Assembly: GCF_045277565.1 (NCBI RefSeq)
Contig: NZ_CP123584.1
Span: forward strand, 1,426,001 to 1,490,000
DNA length: 64,000 bases
Reading direction: 5' to 3'
Origin: Aliisedimentitalea scapharcae
Lineage (GTDB): Bacteria > Pseudomonadota > Alphaproteobacteria > Rhodobacterales > Rhodobacteraceae
The notes under the pieces are model-generated. The model ran no database searches and had not been told where the DNA came from. It saw nothing but the letters and a program-made list of their open reading frames with translations. The position numbers and the translations under genes were made by a program. Below, piece after piece: positions 1-8,673 of this stretch; the first letter of the stretch is position 1, and every line of letters begins with the position of its first letter.

Positions 1-926
1 TCTTTGGCAGGTACCAGCGCTACCGTTGAATCTCGACCCATCCAGACTTCGGCTTGCGCGACGGCCTGGCCTTCTTTGGCGACGGTCTTGGGGGCAAATT
101 GGCGAAACGACCAATTAACGATGGCTTCAGCCTCCTCTGCCCGGGCGGAATTGCTGCCCAGACCCGAGATCACGAAAATCACCCGGCGGTCGCCCTGTTT
201 GGCAGATCCGACCAAACCATAGCCTGCCTCTTCGGTGTGGCCGGTCTTGAGCCCGTCCGCGCCAATGCCCAGCCGCAAAAGCGGATTGCGATTGCGGATG
301 TTGGAGGGCGCGCGCCCGTCAAACTTGAACTCGGTTTCCGCAAACAGCGTGTAATATTCAGGGAAATCCTCGATCAGCCGCTCGGCCAGAATGGCCAAAT
401 CTTCGACTGACATGCGGTGCCCGACTGCGGGCCAGCCGTTGGAATTGGCAAAGGTCGAATTCATCATGCCCAGCTGTTGCGCACGCTGTGTCATGTAGCG
501 GGCAAACCCGGCCTCGGTGCCATCCGGGCTCAGCGCCTCGGCGATGACCGCGCAGGCATCGTTGCCTGACAGCACGATGATCCCCCGTAACAGATCCTCG
601 ACCCGGACCCGATCCTGGGTGTTGAGGAACATGGTCGAACCCTTATAGCTCATTGCGTGGCTCGATACGGGCAGCCGTTCATCCAGGGTCAGGCGTCCGT
701 CCCGGATTGCCTCAAAGGCGACATACAGCGTCATCAGCTTGGACATCGACGCGGGCGGCAGGGGCTCCTGCGCGTTCTTGTTCAGTAGAACGGTATCCGT
801 GCTCTGATCCAGAACAAAAGCGGCGCGGGCCTTGGTGTCAAAGGCGTCAGCAGGCAGGGGGCCGAAACCAGCCAGAAACCCTGCCAGGGTCAGTGAGCAA
901 AGAGTGGTGCGAAACGTATAGGTCAC
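1..926 (-). CDS. D-alanyl-D-alanine carboxypeptidase (peptidase S11), C-terminus cut by window edge
   Basis: Penicillin-binding-protein-type DD-carboxypeptidase that trims the terminal D-Ala from peptidoglycan stem peptides in the periplasm. About 308 residues are present. All three active-site motifs are visible: SMSK near residues 60-63 (nucleophile Ser), SGN near 120-122 and KTG near 225. A hydrophobic signal peptide precedes the mature start around the PADA-FDTK junction. The start is a GTG at 924-926; there is no in-frame ATG before the SxxK motif. The gene runs off the left edge, so the C-terminal anchoring region cannot be judged. It lies just downstream of the SPOR lipoprotein gene on the same strand with a 16-base gap, suggesting co-transcription of two envelope genes. 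Confidence 0.93.
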   Translation of the reverse strand, partial: MTYTFRTTLCSLTLAGFLAGFGPLPADAFDTKARAAFVLDQSTDTVLLNKNAQEPLPPASMSKLMTLYVAFEAIRDGRLTLDERLPVSSHAMSYKGSTMFLNTQDRVRVEDLLRGIIVLSGNDACAVIAEALSPDGTEAGFARYMTQRAQQLGMMNSTFANSNGWPAVGHRMSVEDLAILAERLIEDFPEYYTLFAETEFKFDGRAPSNIRNRNPLLRLGIGADGLKTGHTEEAGYGLVGSAKQGDRRVIFVISGLGSNSARAEEAEAIVNWSFRQFAPKTVAKEGQAVAQAEVWMGRDSTVALVPAK

Positions 927-942
927 TTGGGGTCAGGTCCCG

Positions 943-1878
943 TCAGTTGGTCACGGCATAGGCATCAGAGAAACCGGTCTTTTGAATTCTTTTCAACAGG
1001 CTGGAGCGTTCCGATTTGGTTTGGGCGGGGCCCACCAGAACACGCCAGAATTTCTTGCCGTTGGAGGATTGTTCATAAACCGTGGGGGTCATGCCCGCAT
1101 CGCGCATGATTTTTGCAGTGCGGTTGGCGTTTGTTTCAACGCTGAAGATCCCGATCTGGATATAAGGTTTGTCGAGCTTGGACGGCGTCGCAGCAGGTTT
1201 CGGCGCGGCTGTGGCAGCTGGCGCAGATTGTGGCGCGGGCGAGATCAACGAGGAAGCTTCGATAGCGGCGGCGGCACCTGCAATCGGGTCCAATGCCTGT
1301 TCGGTGATCTGGTTTTCGGTATCGGACTGGATCGTACCGGCAGCAACGGCGGGTGTGTCGCTGTCTTCGTCGAGGTCGCTGAGCAGGGGCGCGGCTTCGC
1401 TGACAGGTGGCTCTTCGTCCACTGTTTCACGGCGCAAGGCCGTCACGTTCAACTCGACAGGTGCGCCGGCCAGCATTCCCAAAGCGGCCGCAGCATCTGA
1501 TGAGGCCTGGACCCGAGGGCCGGGAATTTCGCGTTCGCGCCGGAATAGGGCACCAATCACGAACTTGCCGTTTGCATTGTTGCGGATGATCACCCGTTCC
1601 GGGTCCTTGGCGTCAGGGTGCGCCACCCATACCCCACCCAATGAAGGACGTCCGTCCCATAGACCGGCTTCGGTAACCTGAAAGACTTCGGGGGCTTCGA
1701 CATCGCGTTCAACCAGCTTGGTGCTGGTTTGCGGCTCCGTGCTGGCGGCTGTTTCGCCGTCCGCAGGTTTCAAAAAAGACAGGTCCGGACCGCTTTCGCA
1801 GGCGGTCAAAACACCCAAAGCCAATCCTATCGCCACCACGCGTATGCCGCGTCGTGTTCCGTTTGAAATGTGAACCAT
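943..1878 (-). CDS. SPOR-domain lipoprotein
   Basis: Predicted outer- or inner-membrane lipoprotein of 311 residues. It starts MVHISNG, has a hydrophobic stretch and a lipobox ending L-T-A-C with Cys at residue 27. An acidic and alanine/proline-rich linker follows. The last 75 or so residues form a SPOR domain (begins PYIQIGIFS, ends near SDAYAVTN), which in known proteins binds denuded glycan strands at division septa. The chosen ATG has a good ribosome-binding site (AGGGGACAGG). A longer frame to 1980 exists but would bury the signal peptide. It is likely co-expressed with the carboxypeptidase immediately downstream. Confidence 0.88.
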   Translation of the reverse strand: MVHISNGTRRGIRVVAIGLALGVLTACESGPDLSFLKPADGETAASTEPQTSTKLVERDVEAPEVFQVTEAGLWDGRPSLGGVWVAHPDAKDPERVIIRNNANGKFVIGALFRREREIPGPRVQASSDAAAALGMLAGAPVELNVTALRRETVDEEPPVSEAAPLLSDLDEDSDTPAVAAGTIQSDTENQITEQALDPIAGAAAAIEASSLISPAPQSAPAATAAPKPAATPSKLDKPYIQIGIFSVETNANRTAKIMRDAGMTPTVYEQSSNGKKFWRVLVGPAQTKSERSSLLKRIQKTGFSDAYAVTN

Positions 1879-2305
1879 CGCCTGTCCCCTGCCTGTCGGG
1901 ATGTCCCGGTTGCCTGCCCGCGCCGGTTGACCGGCCTCTCTGCGTGACGCTGGTGAACAAACACGCGTCGATTGCACCATAGCGCGAGGGGGGGCACATG
2001 GAAAGACTGTCCCGCAGCACTCGGCAAGAATTCCCCTTGGCGCGAATGGGGGGCATTCCGCACGCAGGGCCCGGTTGTCCTGTGGCGCAGTCGCAGCACG
2101 TATGCCGAGGCTTGATTGCAGCCTAATCCAACGATGGGATTGCCCGGGGCCTGATCAGACTGGGCTTGGTACCCCGCGCGCTGCCATCCACCTAGCCAAC
2201 CGGGCGCAGGTTCGCCAAAGGGAACCAAAGATGCGGCGCAAATCGGAGCACTCGACTTGTGCCTCGCTGTTCAAAACTATTTCCAATGGCCTGTCATTTT
2301 TTTAC
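1879..2305. other. Intergenic stretch without recognisable gene
   Basis: About 430 bases upstream of the SPOR lipoprotein gene and of tRNA-Ser. Short open frames occur on both strands, but none has a convincing ribosome-binding site plus family-like sequence. The region probably carries the promoter of the minus-strand lipoprotein gene. No repeat or hairpin stands out. Confidence 0.5.
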
Positions 2306-2334
2306 TTGCCTGTACCGGCGTCCCGTCCTAAACC
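2306..2334 (+). promoter_or_regulatory. Candidate promoter of tRNA-Ser
   Basis: A -35-like TTGCCT and a -10-like TAAACC are separated by 17 bases. Transcription would start about 5 bases before the mature tRNA 5' end. Inference from spacing and position only. Confidence 0.4.
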
Positions 2335-2345
2335 CGCAGCGCACC

Positions 2346-2435
2346 GGGGAGGTGGCAGAGTGGTCGAATGCGGCGGTCTTGAAAACCGTTGAACGTGAGA
2401 GCGTTCCCAGGGTTCGAATCCCTGTCTCCCCGCCA
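2346..2435 (+). tRNA. tRNA-Ser (anticodon UGA)
   Basis: A 90-nt class II tRNA. The 7-bp acceptor stem GGGGAGG pairs with TCTCCCC, followed by discriminator G and an encoded CCA. The anticodon loop reads CTTGAAA with anticodon TGA. There is a long variable arm as expected for serine, and a T-arm CAGGG-TTCGAAT-CCCTG. The 3' side is followed directly by a degraded integrase gene, so the locus may once have been an integration site. Confidence 0.97.
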
Positions 2436-2515
2436 CAAAATCAATGACTTATACGGGTTTTTGATTGCCCCTCCCGAAGTGCCAAATGACAGTTTCCCAA
2501 AAAGTTTTTCACGAT

Positions 2516-3003
2516 CACATTCCATTCTTGATCTGGTCCCGTAGAGATTGGGCCGCCTTGGTTCGTCGATTTTGACAGGCACCTTTGGAATAGTGTTGAT
2601 CCATCGACAGGCTGTTGTGCCCGGCAATTGCTGATCACATCAGATGAATTTCAGGCCATTGGGTTTGGGATTTGGCAGGGCTTTGCGCAGCTTGTCTATG
2701 GAAGGGGATCCAAGGGTGGGTATTTGTCTTGGCTTGTGTGACCCAGATTCCGTCGTCTTCGATATGGCCCCATTCCATTTTTGCAAGGTCTGATGCCCTT
2801 TGGCCAATGGCCAGGGCGCGGTCTGTTGATAATGCACGGCGTCGGTTCCTTCCTGGGCAGCAGAAGGTCGACAAGGATTGGGCCGGTGCTGTCAGGAATA
2901 CACCTGGCTGCGAGAAAGTTGGACAGGCAGCGCCTTGAATGTCTAAGCGAAACGACGGGGTGCAATTCGGGGTCCGATGGCTGGCGGTTCGCTCGTCTTC
3001 CAA
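2516..3003 (-). pseudogene. Degraded tyrosine recombinase (phage-type integrase) relic
   Basis: The minus strand carries pieces of an integrase catalytic domain in different frames. Around 2690-2830 it reads GQRASDLAKMEWGHIEDDG, which matches the box I arginine region (GxR). After a frameshift the reading continues PSIDKLRKALPNPKPNG. Near 2516-2640, in yet another register, it reads IAGHNSLSMDQHYSKGA, which carries the box II His (GH) and the catalytic Tyr (HYSKGA), ending at a TGA. The stretch normally lying between these boxes (HGLR region) is missing, so there is an internal deletion as well as frameshifts. The gene cannot make an active enzyme. It sits just after tRNA-Ser, the usual place for an integrase of an island inserted in a tRNA. 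Confidence 0.75.
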
Positions 3004-3293
3004 GAGTCTATGGATACCCGCCGTAGGAGGGTTGGGCTATGATCGGCTCTGAACCTTTTGGGGGCATTGGACGCGGGACCGGAACCAGGGGCGTGGAGCC
3101 CCGAACCGTCCGGGACCACAAGCCCACCTGGGGGAAATCTCGGGAGAAAGAGTTTGGAAACGTGTTCAGAACCACCCACTGCTGCAGGCCGTGGCATCTG
3201 GCCGCTTGACTGTGACGGGTTGGGCGGCCATGAAGCTGGCCGAAGGACAAAACCCTGTGCAGGCTAGTCCAAATAAGGATTGAAGGACCAGAC
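3004..3293. other. Intergenic remainder between integrase relic and ABC exporter
   Basis: One plus-strand reading frame from about 3050 to 3286 looks protein-like (it includes the stretch GERVWKRVQNHPLLQAVASG and ends at TGA), but it lacks a start codon with a ribosome-binding site. I do not recognise the family. It may be another decayed gene of the old island. The end of this stretch holds the promoter and the GAAGGA ribosome-binding site of the exporter. Confidence 0.4.
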
Positions 3294-5093
3294 ATGGCGC
3301 GATCGCAACCGGCTCCGAACGCGACGGAAGAACGCGAAACATCCCGACAGGTCGGCGTACTGGCGGCCTTGTGGCCGTTTATGCGCCCCTATCGGTTCCT
3401 GATGTTTGCTGCGGTCTGTGCCTTGACCCTGACGGCGACCTTGTCGTTGACCCTGCCATTGGCCGTGCGTCGGGTGGTTGATAATTTCCGTGTCGCGGAA
3501 ACCGAAATTCTGGATCAGTATTTTCTGGCGGCGCTTGCCATTGCGGGGCTTCTGGCTGTGGGCACGGGTTTGCGCTATGCCTTGGTCACACGCCTGGGAG
3601 AACGGGTTGTGGCCGACATCCGGATGGCCGTCTTTGACCGCGTCATCGGGATGAGCCCCGAATTCTTCGAAAAGATCATGACCGGAGAGGTTCTGAGCCG
3701 GATCACCACGGACACGACGCTGATCCAGTCGGTTCTGGGGTCGTCTGTTTCGATTGCGCTGCGCAATCTGCTGTTGTTTGCAGGCGGCATGGTGTTGATG
3801 CTGTTGACCTCGGCCAAGCTGACCGGGTTGGTCTTGTTGATCGTGCCGGCCGTGATTGTGCCGATCCTGTTTCTGGGGCGGCGCCTGCGCAAGATCAGCC
3901 GCGAGAACCAGGATTGGATCGCTGCGTCGTCGGGCAATGCGGGCGAGTCGCTGGGAGCGGTTCAGACGGTTCAGGCCTTTACCCAGGAACGGTCCATGCG
4001 GTCCAAGTTTGCCGAACTGACCGAAACATCGTTCGATGTGTCGCAAAAGCGGATCCTGACCCGGGCCTATCTGACCGTCATCGTGATCTTTCTGGTGTTC
4101 ACCGGAATTGTAGGTGTGCTGTGGATGGGGGCCATTGATGTGCGCGCGGGGATCATGACCGAAGGTACATTGATCCAGTTCGTGATCTATTCGGTGCTGG
4201 TGGCCGGGTCTGTTGCTGCACTGAGCGAAATCTGGAGTGAGTTGCAGCGCGCGGCCGGGGCGACAGAGCGGTTGATCGAGCTGTTGAATGCCCGCGACAA
4301 TGTACGCGACCCTGAAACGCCGGGGCAGCTGTCTACTCCGGTTCGGGGTGAAATCCTATTTGACGATGTGTCCTTTCGGTATCCGGCACGCCCTGACACT
4401 TCGGCTTTGGAGAACGTTACGCTGAAAATCGAACCCGGTGAAACGGTTGCCTTTGTTGGTCCTTCGGGGGCGGGCAAGACCACTGTGATCCAGATGATCC
4501 AGCGGTTTTATGATCCCAATGCCGGTCAGATTCTGCTGGACGGTCAGGTCCTGAGCGATCTGCAGCGCGACGAATTTCGCAAGTTCCTTGCCATGGTGCC
4601 TCAGGATCCGGTGATTTTTGCCGCCTCGGCCAGCGAAAACATCCGCTTTGGCCGCCCGGACGCGACCGACACCGAAATCGAAGCCGCCGCCCATGCCGCC
4701 GCCGCGCATGAATTCATCACCGCACTGCCCGAAGGCTATGACAGTTTCCTGGGCGAACGTGGCGTGATGTTGTCGGGGGGGCAAAAACAGCGCATCGCCA
4801 TTGCCCGCGCTATTCTGCGGGATGCTCCGGTGTTGTTGCTGGACGAAGCAACATCGGCGCTGGACGCTGAAAGCGAACGTCTGGTGCAGGCCGCTGTGGA
4901 TGAGTTAAGCCAAGGACGAACCACGTTGATCGTGGCGCACCGTCTGGCAACCGTGAAAAAGGCGGATCGGATCGTTGTGATGGATCAGGGCCGGATCGTC
5001 GCCACAGGCAGCCATGACCAACTGGTGGCAGATGGGGGCCTATACGCACGGTTGGCCCGGTTGCAATTCACCGATGGTGTCGCCGCGGAGTGA
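3294..5093 (+). CDS. ABC exporter, fused transmembrane and ATPase half-transporter (MsbA-like)
   Basis: A 599-residue half-transporter that would homodimerise in the inner membrane and export a lipid or hydrophobic compound. Residues about 25-320 contain six predicted membrane helices of the ABC_membrane type. The C-terminal ATPase has Walker A GPSGAGKTT near 389-397, signature LSGGQKQR near 492-499, Walker B VLLLDEAT near 512-519 and H-loop VAHRLAT near 546-552. All nucleotide-binding residues look intact. The ATG is preceded by GAAGGACCAGAC. The substrate cannot be told from sequence; the gene stands alone between the integrase relic and an acyl-CoA synthetase gene. Confidence 0.92.
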   Translation: MARSQPAPNATEERETSRQVGVLAALWPFMRPYRFLMFAAVCALTLTATLSLTLPLAVRRVVDNFRVAETEILDQYFLAALAIAGLLAVGTGLRYALVTRLGERVVADIRMAVFDRVIGMSPEFFEKIMTGEVLSRITTDTTLIQSVLGSSVSIALRNLLLFAGGMVLMLLTSAKLTGLVLLIVPAVIVPILFLGRRLRKISRENQDWIAASSGNAGESLGAVQTVQAFTQERSMRSKFAELTETSFDVSQKRILTRAYLTVIVIFLVFTGIVGVLWMGAIDVRAGIMTEGTLIQFVIYSVLVAGSVAALSEIWSELQRAAGATERLIELLNARDNVRDPETPGQLSTPVRGEILFDDVSFRYPARPDTSALENVTLKIEPGETVAFVGPSGAGKTTVIQMIQRFYDPNAGQILLDGQVLSDLQRDEFRKFLAMVPQDPVIFAASASENIRFGRPDATDTEIEAAAHAAAAHEFITALPEGYDSFLGERGVMLSGGQKQRIAIARAILRDAPVLLLDEATSALDAESERLVQAAVDELSQGRTTLIVAHRLATVKKADRIVVMDQGRIVATGSHDQLVADGGLYARLARLQFTDGVAAE

Positions 5094-5118
5094 GCCTTGC
5101 GCTCTTCTCGACGGGGGG

Positions 5119-5165
5119 CTCCCGCCCGTTTTCAGGGCAATAAATTGCCCATCAAACCGTTGGGC
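5119..5165 (+). repeat. Structured intergenic repeat family A, copy 1
   Basis: Begins GCTCCCGCCC and ends CCGTTGGGC. The outer GCCC/GGGC arms can pair, and the apex is a perfect hairpin GGGCAA-TAAA-TTGCCC (5135-5150). Three further copies lie at 27726-27774, 38491-38539 and 41119-41167. It begins 25 bases after the exporter stop codon. Confidence 0.65.
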
Positions 5166-5197
5166 GTGGCAGGGCGCGGATCGCGCGCCCTGCCACG
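5165..5197 (+). terminator. Strong hairpin, probable transcription terminator
   Basis: A perfect 14-bp inverted repeat, CGTGGCAGGGCGCG and its complement, flanks a 5-base loop (5179-5183). It is fused to the 3' arm of repeat copy 1 and lies between the exporter and the acyl-CoA synthetase gene. There is no clear U-tract, so termination is inferred. Confidence 0.5.
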
Positions 5198-5355
5198 TCA
5201 GACCCGCAGGCCCAGTGAAATTCCCAAATGGCGCAACGTCAGAACCCGTGCGGACTGGGGCTTACGTTTGGACGCCGCTTGCACCGGCGCGCATTTCCTC
5301 CCATTTTGGTGTCTGAAAAGACTGGTCCGAACGGGACCGCAGGGGAGGGAACACC

Positions 5356-7248
5356 ATGAGTTTTGCCGGGATGGAAGATCGCACGGCCATCGAAACGGAA
5401 ATGAGCTGGGAAGATCGACCGCTACCGGCGACCTTGTACCAGATGCTCAGCGATACGGCGGGCAAGTTCCCCAATCACGATGCAGTCAGCTATCAGATCT
5501 TCTCCGGTCCGAAGGACAAGGCAGAGACCCTGAGCTGGTCCGAGCTGTTGGCCCAGACGTGCCAGGCGGCCAATCTGTTTCGATCTCTGGGCGTGGGTGA
5601 AAAAGACGTGGTGGCCTATGTGCTGCCCAATTGCAACGAAACCACATTGGCGCTGTTGGGAGGGGCCATTGCAGGGATCGTCAATCCGATCAATCCATTG
5701 TTGGAGCCCGAACAGATCGCGTCGATCCTGCGCGAGACCAAGGCCAAGGTGGTGGTCACGCTGAGGCCATTTCCAAAAACTGACGTGGCCCAAAAGGTCG
5801 CCGAAGCCGTGCGCCACGCACCCGGTGTCAACACCGTGCTGGAAGTCGATCTGAACCGTTACCTGACGCCGCCCAAGTCATGGATAGTGCCGCTGATCCG
5901 GCCCAAGCTGGAGAACAAGGCCCAGATCGCCCACGCCGATTACAAGAGCTTTGTCAAAGAGATGCGCACCCAACCGCGCACATTGAATTTTGCCGATAGC
6001 GATGGCGACCGGGTTGCCTGCTATTTTCATACCGGCGGCACAACCGGCATGCCCAAGGTGGCACAGCACAAGTATTCCGGCCTGATCTATAATGGCTGGT
6101 TGGGGCATCGTCTGCTGTTCACCGAAGACGACAACATCATGTGCCCGCTGCCGCTGTTTCATGTATTCGCCTGCCATGTGATCCTGATGGCGGCGATCGC
6201 ATCGGGGGCGCATGTGGTGTTTCCAACTCCACAGGGATACCGAGGCGATGGTGTTTTTGACAACTTCTGGAAGCTGATAGAACGCTGGAAAATCTCGTTT
6301 ATCATTACGGTTCCAACAGCCATATCGGCCAAAATGCAGCGCCCGATTGATGCGGATGTTTCGACGGTCAAAACCGCGTTTTCGGGGTCGGCTCCATTGC
6401 CTTTGGAATTGTTTCGCCGGTTCGAAGAAGCCACGGGCGTCACAATTGTCGAAGGTTATGGGCTGACCGAAGCGACCTGTCTGGTGTCGTGCAACCCCAC
6501 GGATGGCGAAAAGAAAGTCGGATCAATCGGTATTCCATTTCCCTACACCGATGTCCGGATCACCAAAGGGACCCCCGACGGGTTGATCGAATGTGGTGTC
6601 GACGAGATCGGTGAAATCTGTATCTCGAACCCCGGTGTGTACGCCGGCAATACCTATACCGAAGTCGAAAAGAACGTTGACCTGTATTATCAGGGAACCC
6701 ATCTGCGGACCGGCGATCTGGGGCGGATAGACGGAGATGGCTACCTGTGGATCACTGGGCGGGCCAAGGATCTCATCATTCGGGGCGGTCACAACATCGA
6801 CCCCGCCGAAATTGAAGAAGCCCTGTTGGGGCATGAGGCCGTGGCCTTTGCCGGGGCCATCGGACAACCGGATGCGCATGCTGGCGAATTGCCCTGTGCC
6901 TTTGTCGAACTGGTTGACGGGGCGTCTGTCACCGAAGAGGAGTTGATGGAATACTGTCGCGTTCATGTTCACGAACGTGCCGCCATTCCCAAGCATATGA
7001 CCATTCTGGATGAATTGCCCAAGACGGCGGTGGGCAAGGTGTTCAAACCCGATCTGCGCAAACACGCAATCACCAGGGTCTATAACGCGGCGCTGGACAA
7101 GGCAGACGTCGCTGCCCGCGTTGTGTCGGTGACGGACGACAAGAAACGCGGCCTGGTGGCGCAGTTGGAAGCCAATGGTGCCGATGAGACCGCGATTGGC
7201 AAGGTATTGGGCGGCTTTGTCCGTCCATGGGAATTTGCCAAGGGCTGA
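5356..7248 (+). CDS. Acyl-CoA synthetase (AMP-dependent ligase)
   Basis: A 630-residue member of the ANL superfamily that activates a carboxylic acid with ATP and joins it to CoA. The phosphate-binding motif YFHTGGTTGMPK is near residues 222-233, GYGLTEATC near 367-375 (adenylate pocket), RTGD near 450 and the C-terminal catalytic lysine in KTAVGKVFK near 556-564. The length (630) is longer than most medium-chain ligases because of an N-terminal extension and a C-terminal tail of about 60 residues. The ribosome-binding site AGGGGAGGG precedes the ATG. Substrate chain type cannot be assigned. Confidence 0.92.
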   Translation: MSFAGMEDRTAIETEMSWEDRPLPATLYQMLSDTAGKFPNHDAVSYQIFSGPKDKAETLSWSELLAQTCQAANLFRSLGVGEKDVVAYVLPNCNETTLALLGGAIAGIVNPINPLLEPEQIASILRETKAKVVVTLRPFPKTDVAQKVAEAVRHAPGVNTVLEVDLNRYLTPPKSWIVPLIRPKLENKAQIAHADYKSFVKEMRTQPRTLNFADSDGDRVACYFHTGGTTGMPKVAQHKYSGLIYNGWLGHRLLFTEDDNIMCPLPLFHVFACHVILMAAIASGAHVVFPTPQGYRGDGVFDNFWKLIERWKISFIITVPTAISAKMQRPIDADVSTVKTAFSGSAPLPLELFRRFEEATGVTIVEGYGLTEATCLVSCNPTDGEKKVGSIGIPFPYTDVRITKGTPDGLIECGVDEIGEICISNPGVYAGNTYTEVEKNVDLYYQGTHLRTGDLGRIDGDGYLWITGRAKDLIIRGGHNIDPAEIEEALLGHEAVAFAGAIGQPDAHAGELPCAFVELVDGASVTEEELMEYCRVHVHERAAIPKHMTILDELPKTAVGKVFKPDLRKHAITRVYNAALDKADVAARVVSVTDDKKRGLVAQLEANGADETAIGKVLGGFVRPWEFAKG

Positions 7249-7826
7249 CAGGTGTTCGACTGGGTCCGCCGATCCAGTCCAAAAACAGATCAGGCTCAGC
7301 CCTTGGGGGGCGGGTCTGTGCCGTTTTTGGGGGCATCACCATTGGGACGAAACCGGATCGCAGTGCTGCCCGTTTGCCCGATAAAAGGCCCAAATTTGGG
7401 CTGCGCCAGTTTGCTGACGGATACGTGCGCCCGATGGGAAACACCGGGACATGCGACATTGTGAGTGCGTTCGTCCAATATGGCATCAGAGTGCGCCCAT
7501 TCTTTTGCTATCTGGGTACGATAGGGATTTCACAATATCGGACCCTTGATTGCGGCAAGCAGAAATTTTGGGCCTTGCTCGTATGAGCCGCTGACAAATT
7601 GCCACCCATCGAATAACGCCCCTTTGTTCGGCTTCTGGGGGCAGCTGGCCTGAGGGATCTTTCCCGGGCGAAGCTCTAGCCACCAAAGAGCCGCCCCCTC
7701 AGGCGCGACCCTGTGGTTGCATTGGTCTTCTTGCACATCTTGCGATGACGATTGTTAGGGCCTGGCGGCACCAAAATGATGCAAGGGAGCCGGTATGACT
7801 CCGCCAATTCGTCATGCTGTGACGGG
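7249..7826. other. Intergenic stretch with no recognisable gene
   Basis: About 580 bases between the acyl-CoA synthetase and the EF-hand gene. Open frames are short and have no family-like sequence. A small palindrome (CCCAAATTTGGG, near 7390) is present. I see no terminator, repeat copy or RNA gene here. Confidence 0.45.
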
Positions 7827-8177
7827 TCAGTCCAGAGCGCCGTCACTGTTCTGATCGGCACCTTGGAAATCTTTAAGTACCTGGATGTCGAATTCCCCCT
7901 TGGACAGGCTGCCATTGTTGTTCGTGTCGGCCGTGTCAAAAATGTCCTGGCTCACAAAGCTATCGATTTCGCTGTATTCGAGCCGACCATTTTGCGTGGT
8001 GTCCATTCCGGTAAACAGCGTATCCATGCGATTTGAATACTCTTCAAGGGTCACCAGGCCATCACCGTCGCCATCAAGTAGTTGCAGGGCCTCTCCGGGC
8101 ATTGTTTGGGCTGATGTCAGCGATGAAAGAGATGTAACGATGACTGTCGACTGCAGGATCAAAGAGATGATTTTCAT
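7827..8177 (-). CDS. Secreted EF-hand calcium-binding protein
   Basis: A 116-residue exported protein starting MKIISLIL with a signal peptide ending near SLTSAQT. At least three EF-hand loops are recognisable: DGDGDGLVTLEE, DTTQNGRLEYSE and DTNNNGSLSKGE, with a partial fourth loop (DQNSDGALD) at the extreme C-terminus. Calcium sensing or buffering in the periplasm is inferred. An in-frame GTG nine bases upstream is an alternative start. The start lies just 3 bases after the stop of the upstream small lipoprotein gene, so the pair is probably translationally coupled. Confidence 0.8.
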   Translation of the reverse strand: MKIISLILQSTVIVTSLSSLTSAQTMPGEALQLLDGDGDGLVTLEEYSNRMDTLFTGMDTTQNGRLEYSEIDSFVSQDIFDTADTNNNGSLSKGEFDIQVLKDFQGADQNSDGALD

Positions 8178-8179
8178 CT

Positions 8180-8413
8180 TCAGCACCCCATGCTTCGTGC
8201 GGTTGTTGCTCCGCCGGTAAATACCCCTGCGGCCGTGGCAATTGTCTGCCCTGTGCCGCCACCGAACCTGTTACCAATGGCACCACCGATTGCGGCCCCT
8301 GCCAGGGTTCCACCGACGCAGGCCACTTCATGTTGCGCCGGAGTGCTGACGGTGCAAGCGGCCGAAGTGGCCATCAATCCGACTAAAGTTATAGTTTTGA
8401 GGTAAAAATCCAA
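8180..8413 (-). CDS. Small glycine-zipper lipoprotein (TTG start)
   Basis: A 77-residue protein. A TTG start (8411-8413) follows AGGGAGAG at good spacing and gives the N-terminus MDFYLKTITLVGLMATSAAC, a plausible lipoprotein signal with Cys 20. An ATG further in would remove the signal. The mature part has a glycine-zipper segment (GGTLAGAAIGGAIGNRFGGG) of the kind seen in outer-membrane 17-kDa antigen and SlyB-like proteins. It ends within the overlap with the EF-hand gene downstream. Function unknown. Confidence 0.65.
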   Translation of the reverse strand: MDFYLKTITLVGLMATSAACTVSTPAQHEVACVGGTLAGAAIGGAIGNRFGGGTGQTIATAAGVFTGGATTARSMGC

Positions 8414-8673
8414 TCTTCTCTCCCTTGTCCAAAAATTTCTTGGAGTGGCATGTCCTGTGTGACAGCCATGAAACCAAGGTAGCAACCCAAAGCCATGCCG
8501 CAACCAAAACGTGACGGAGGGGGGGATTCCCACGCACGCAGCGTTCAGAATTGCATCGTGCATTCCGGAGCCGTTTCAGGCTGAAAACTGTTTCACAGAA
8601 GATCATTTGCACATTAGTCTTTGGCCAAGGAACAGGGGGCACCGACCGGTTCGGAACACAAAAGGGCTGTGGC

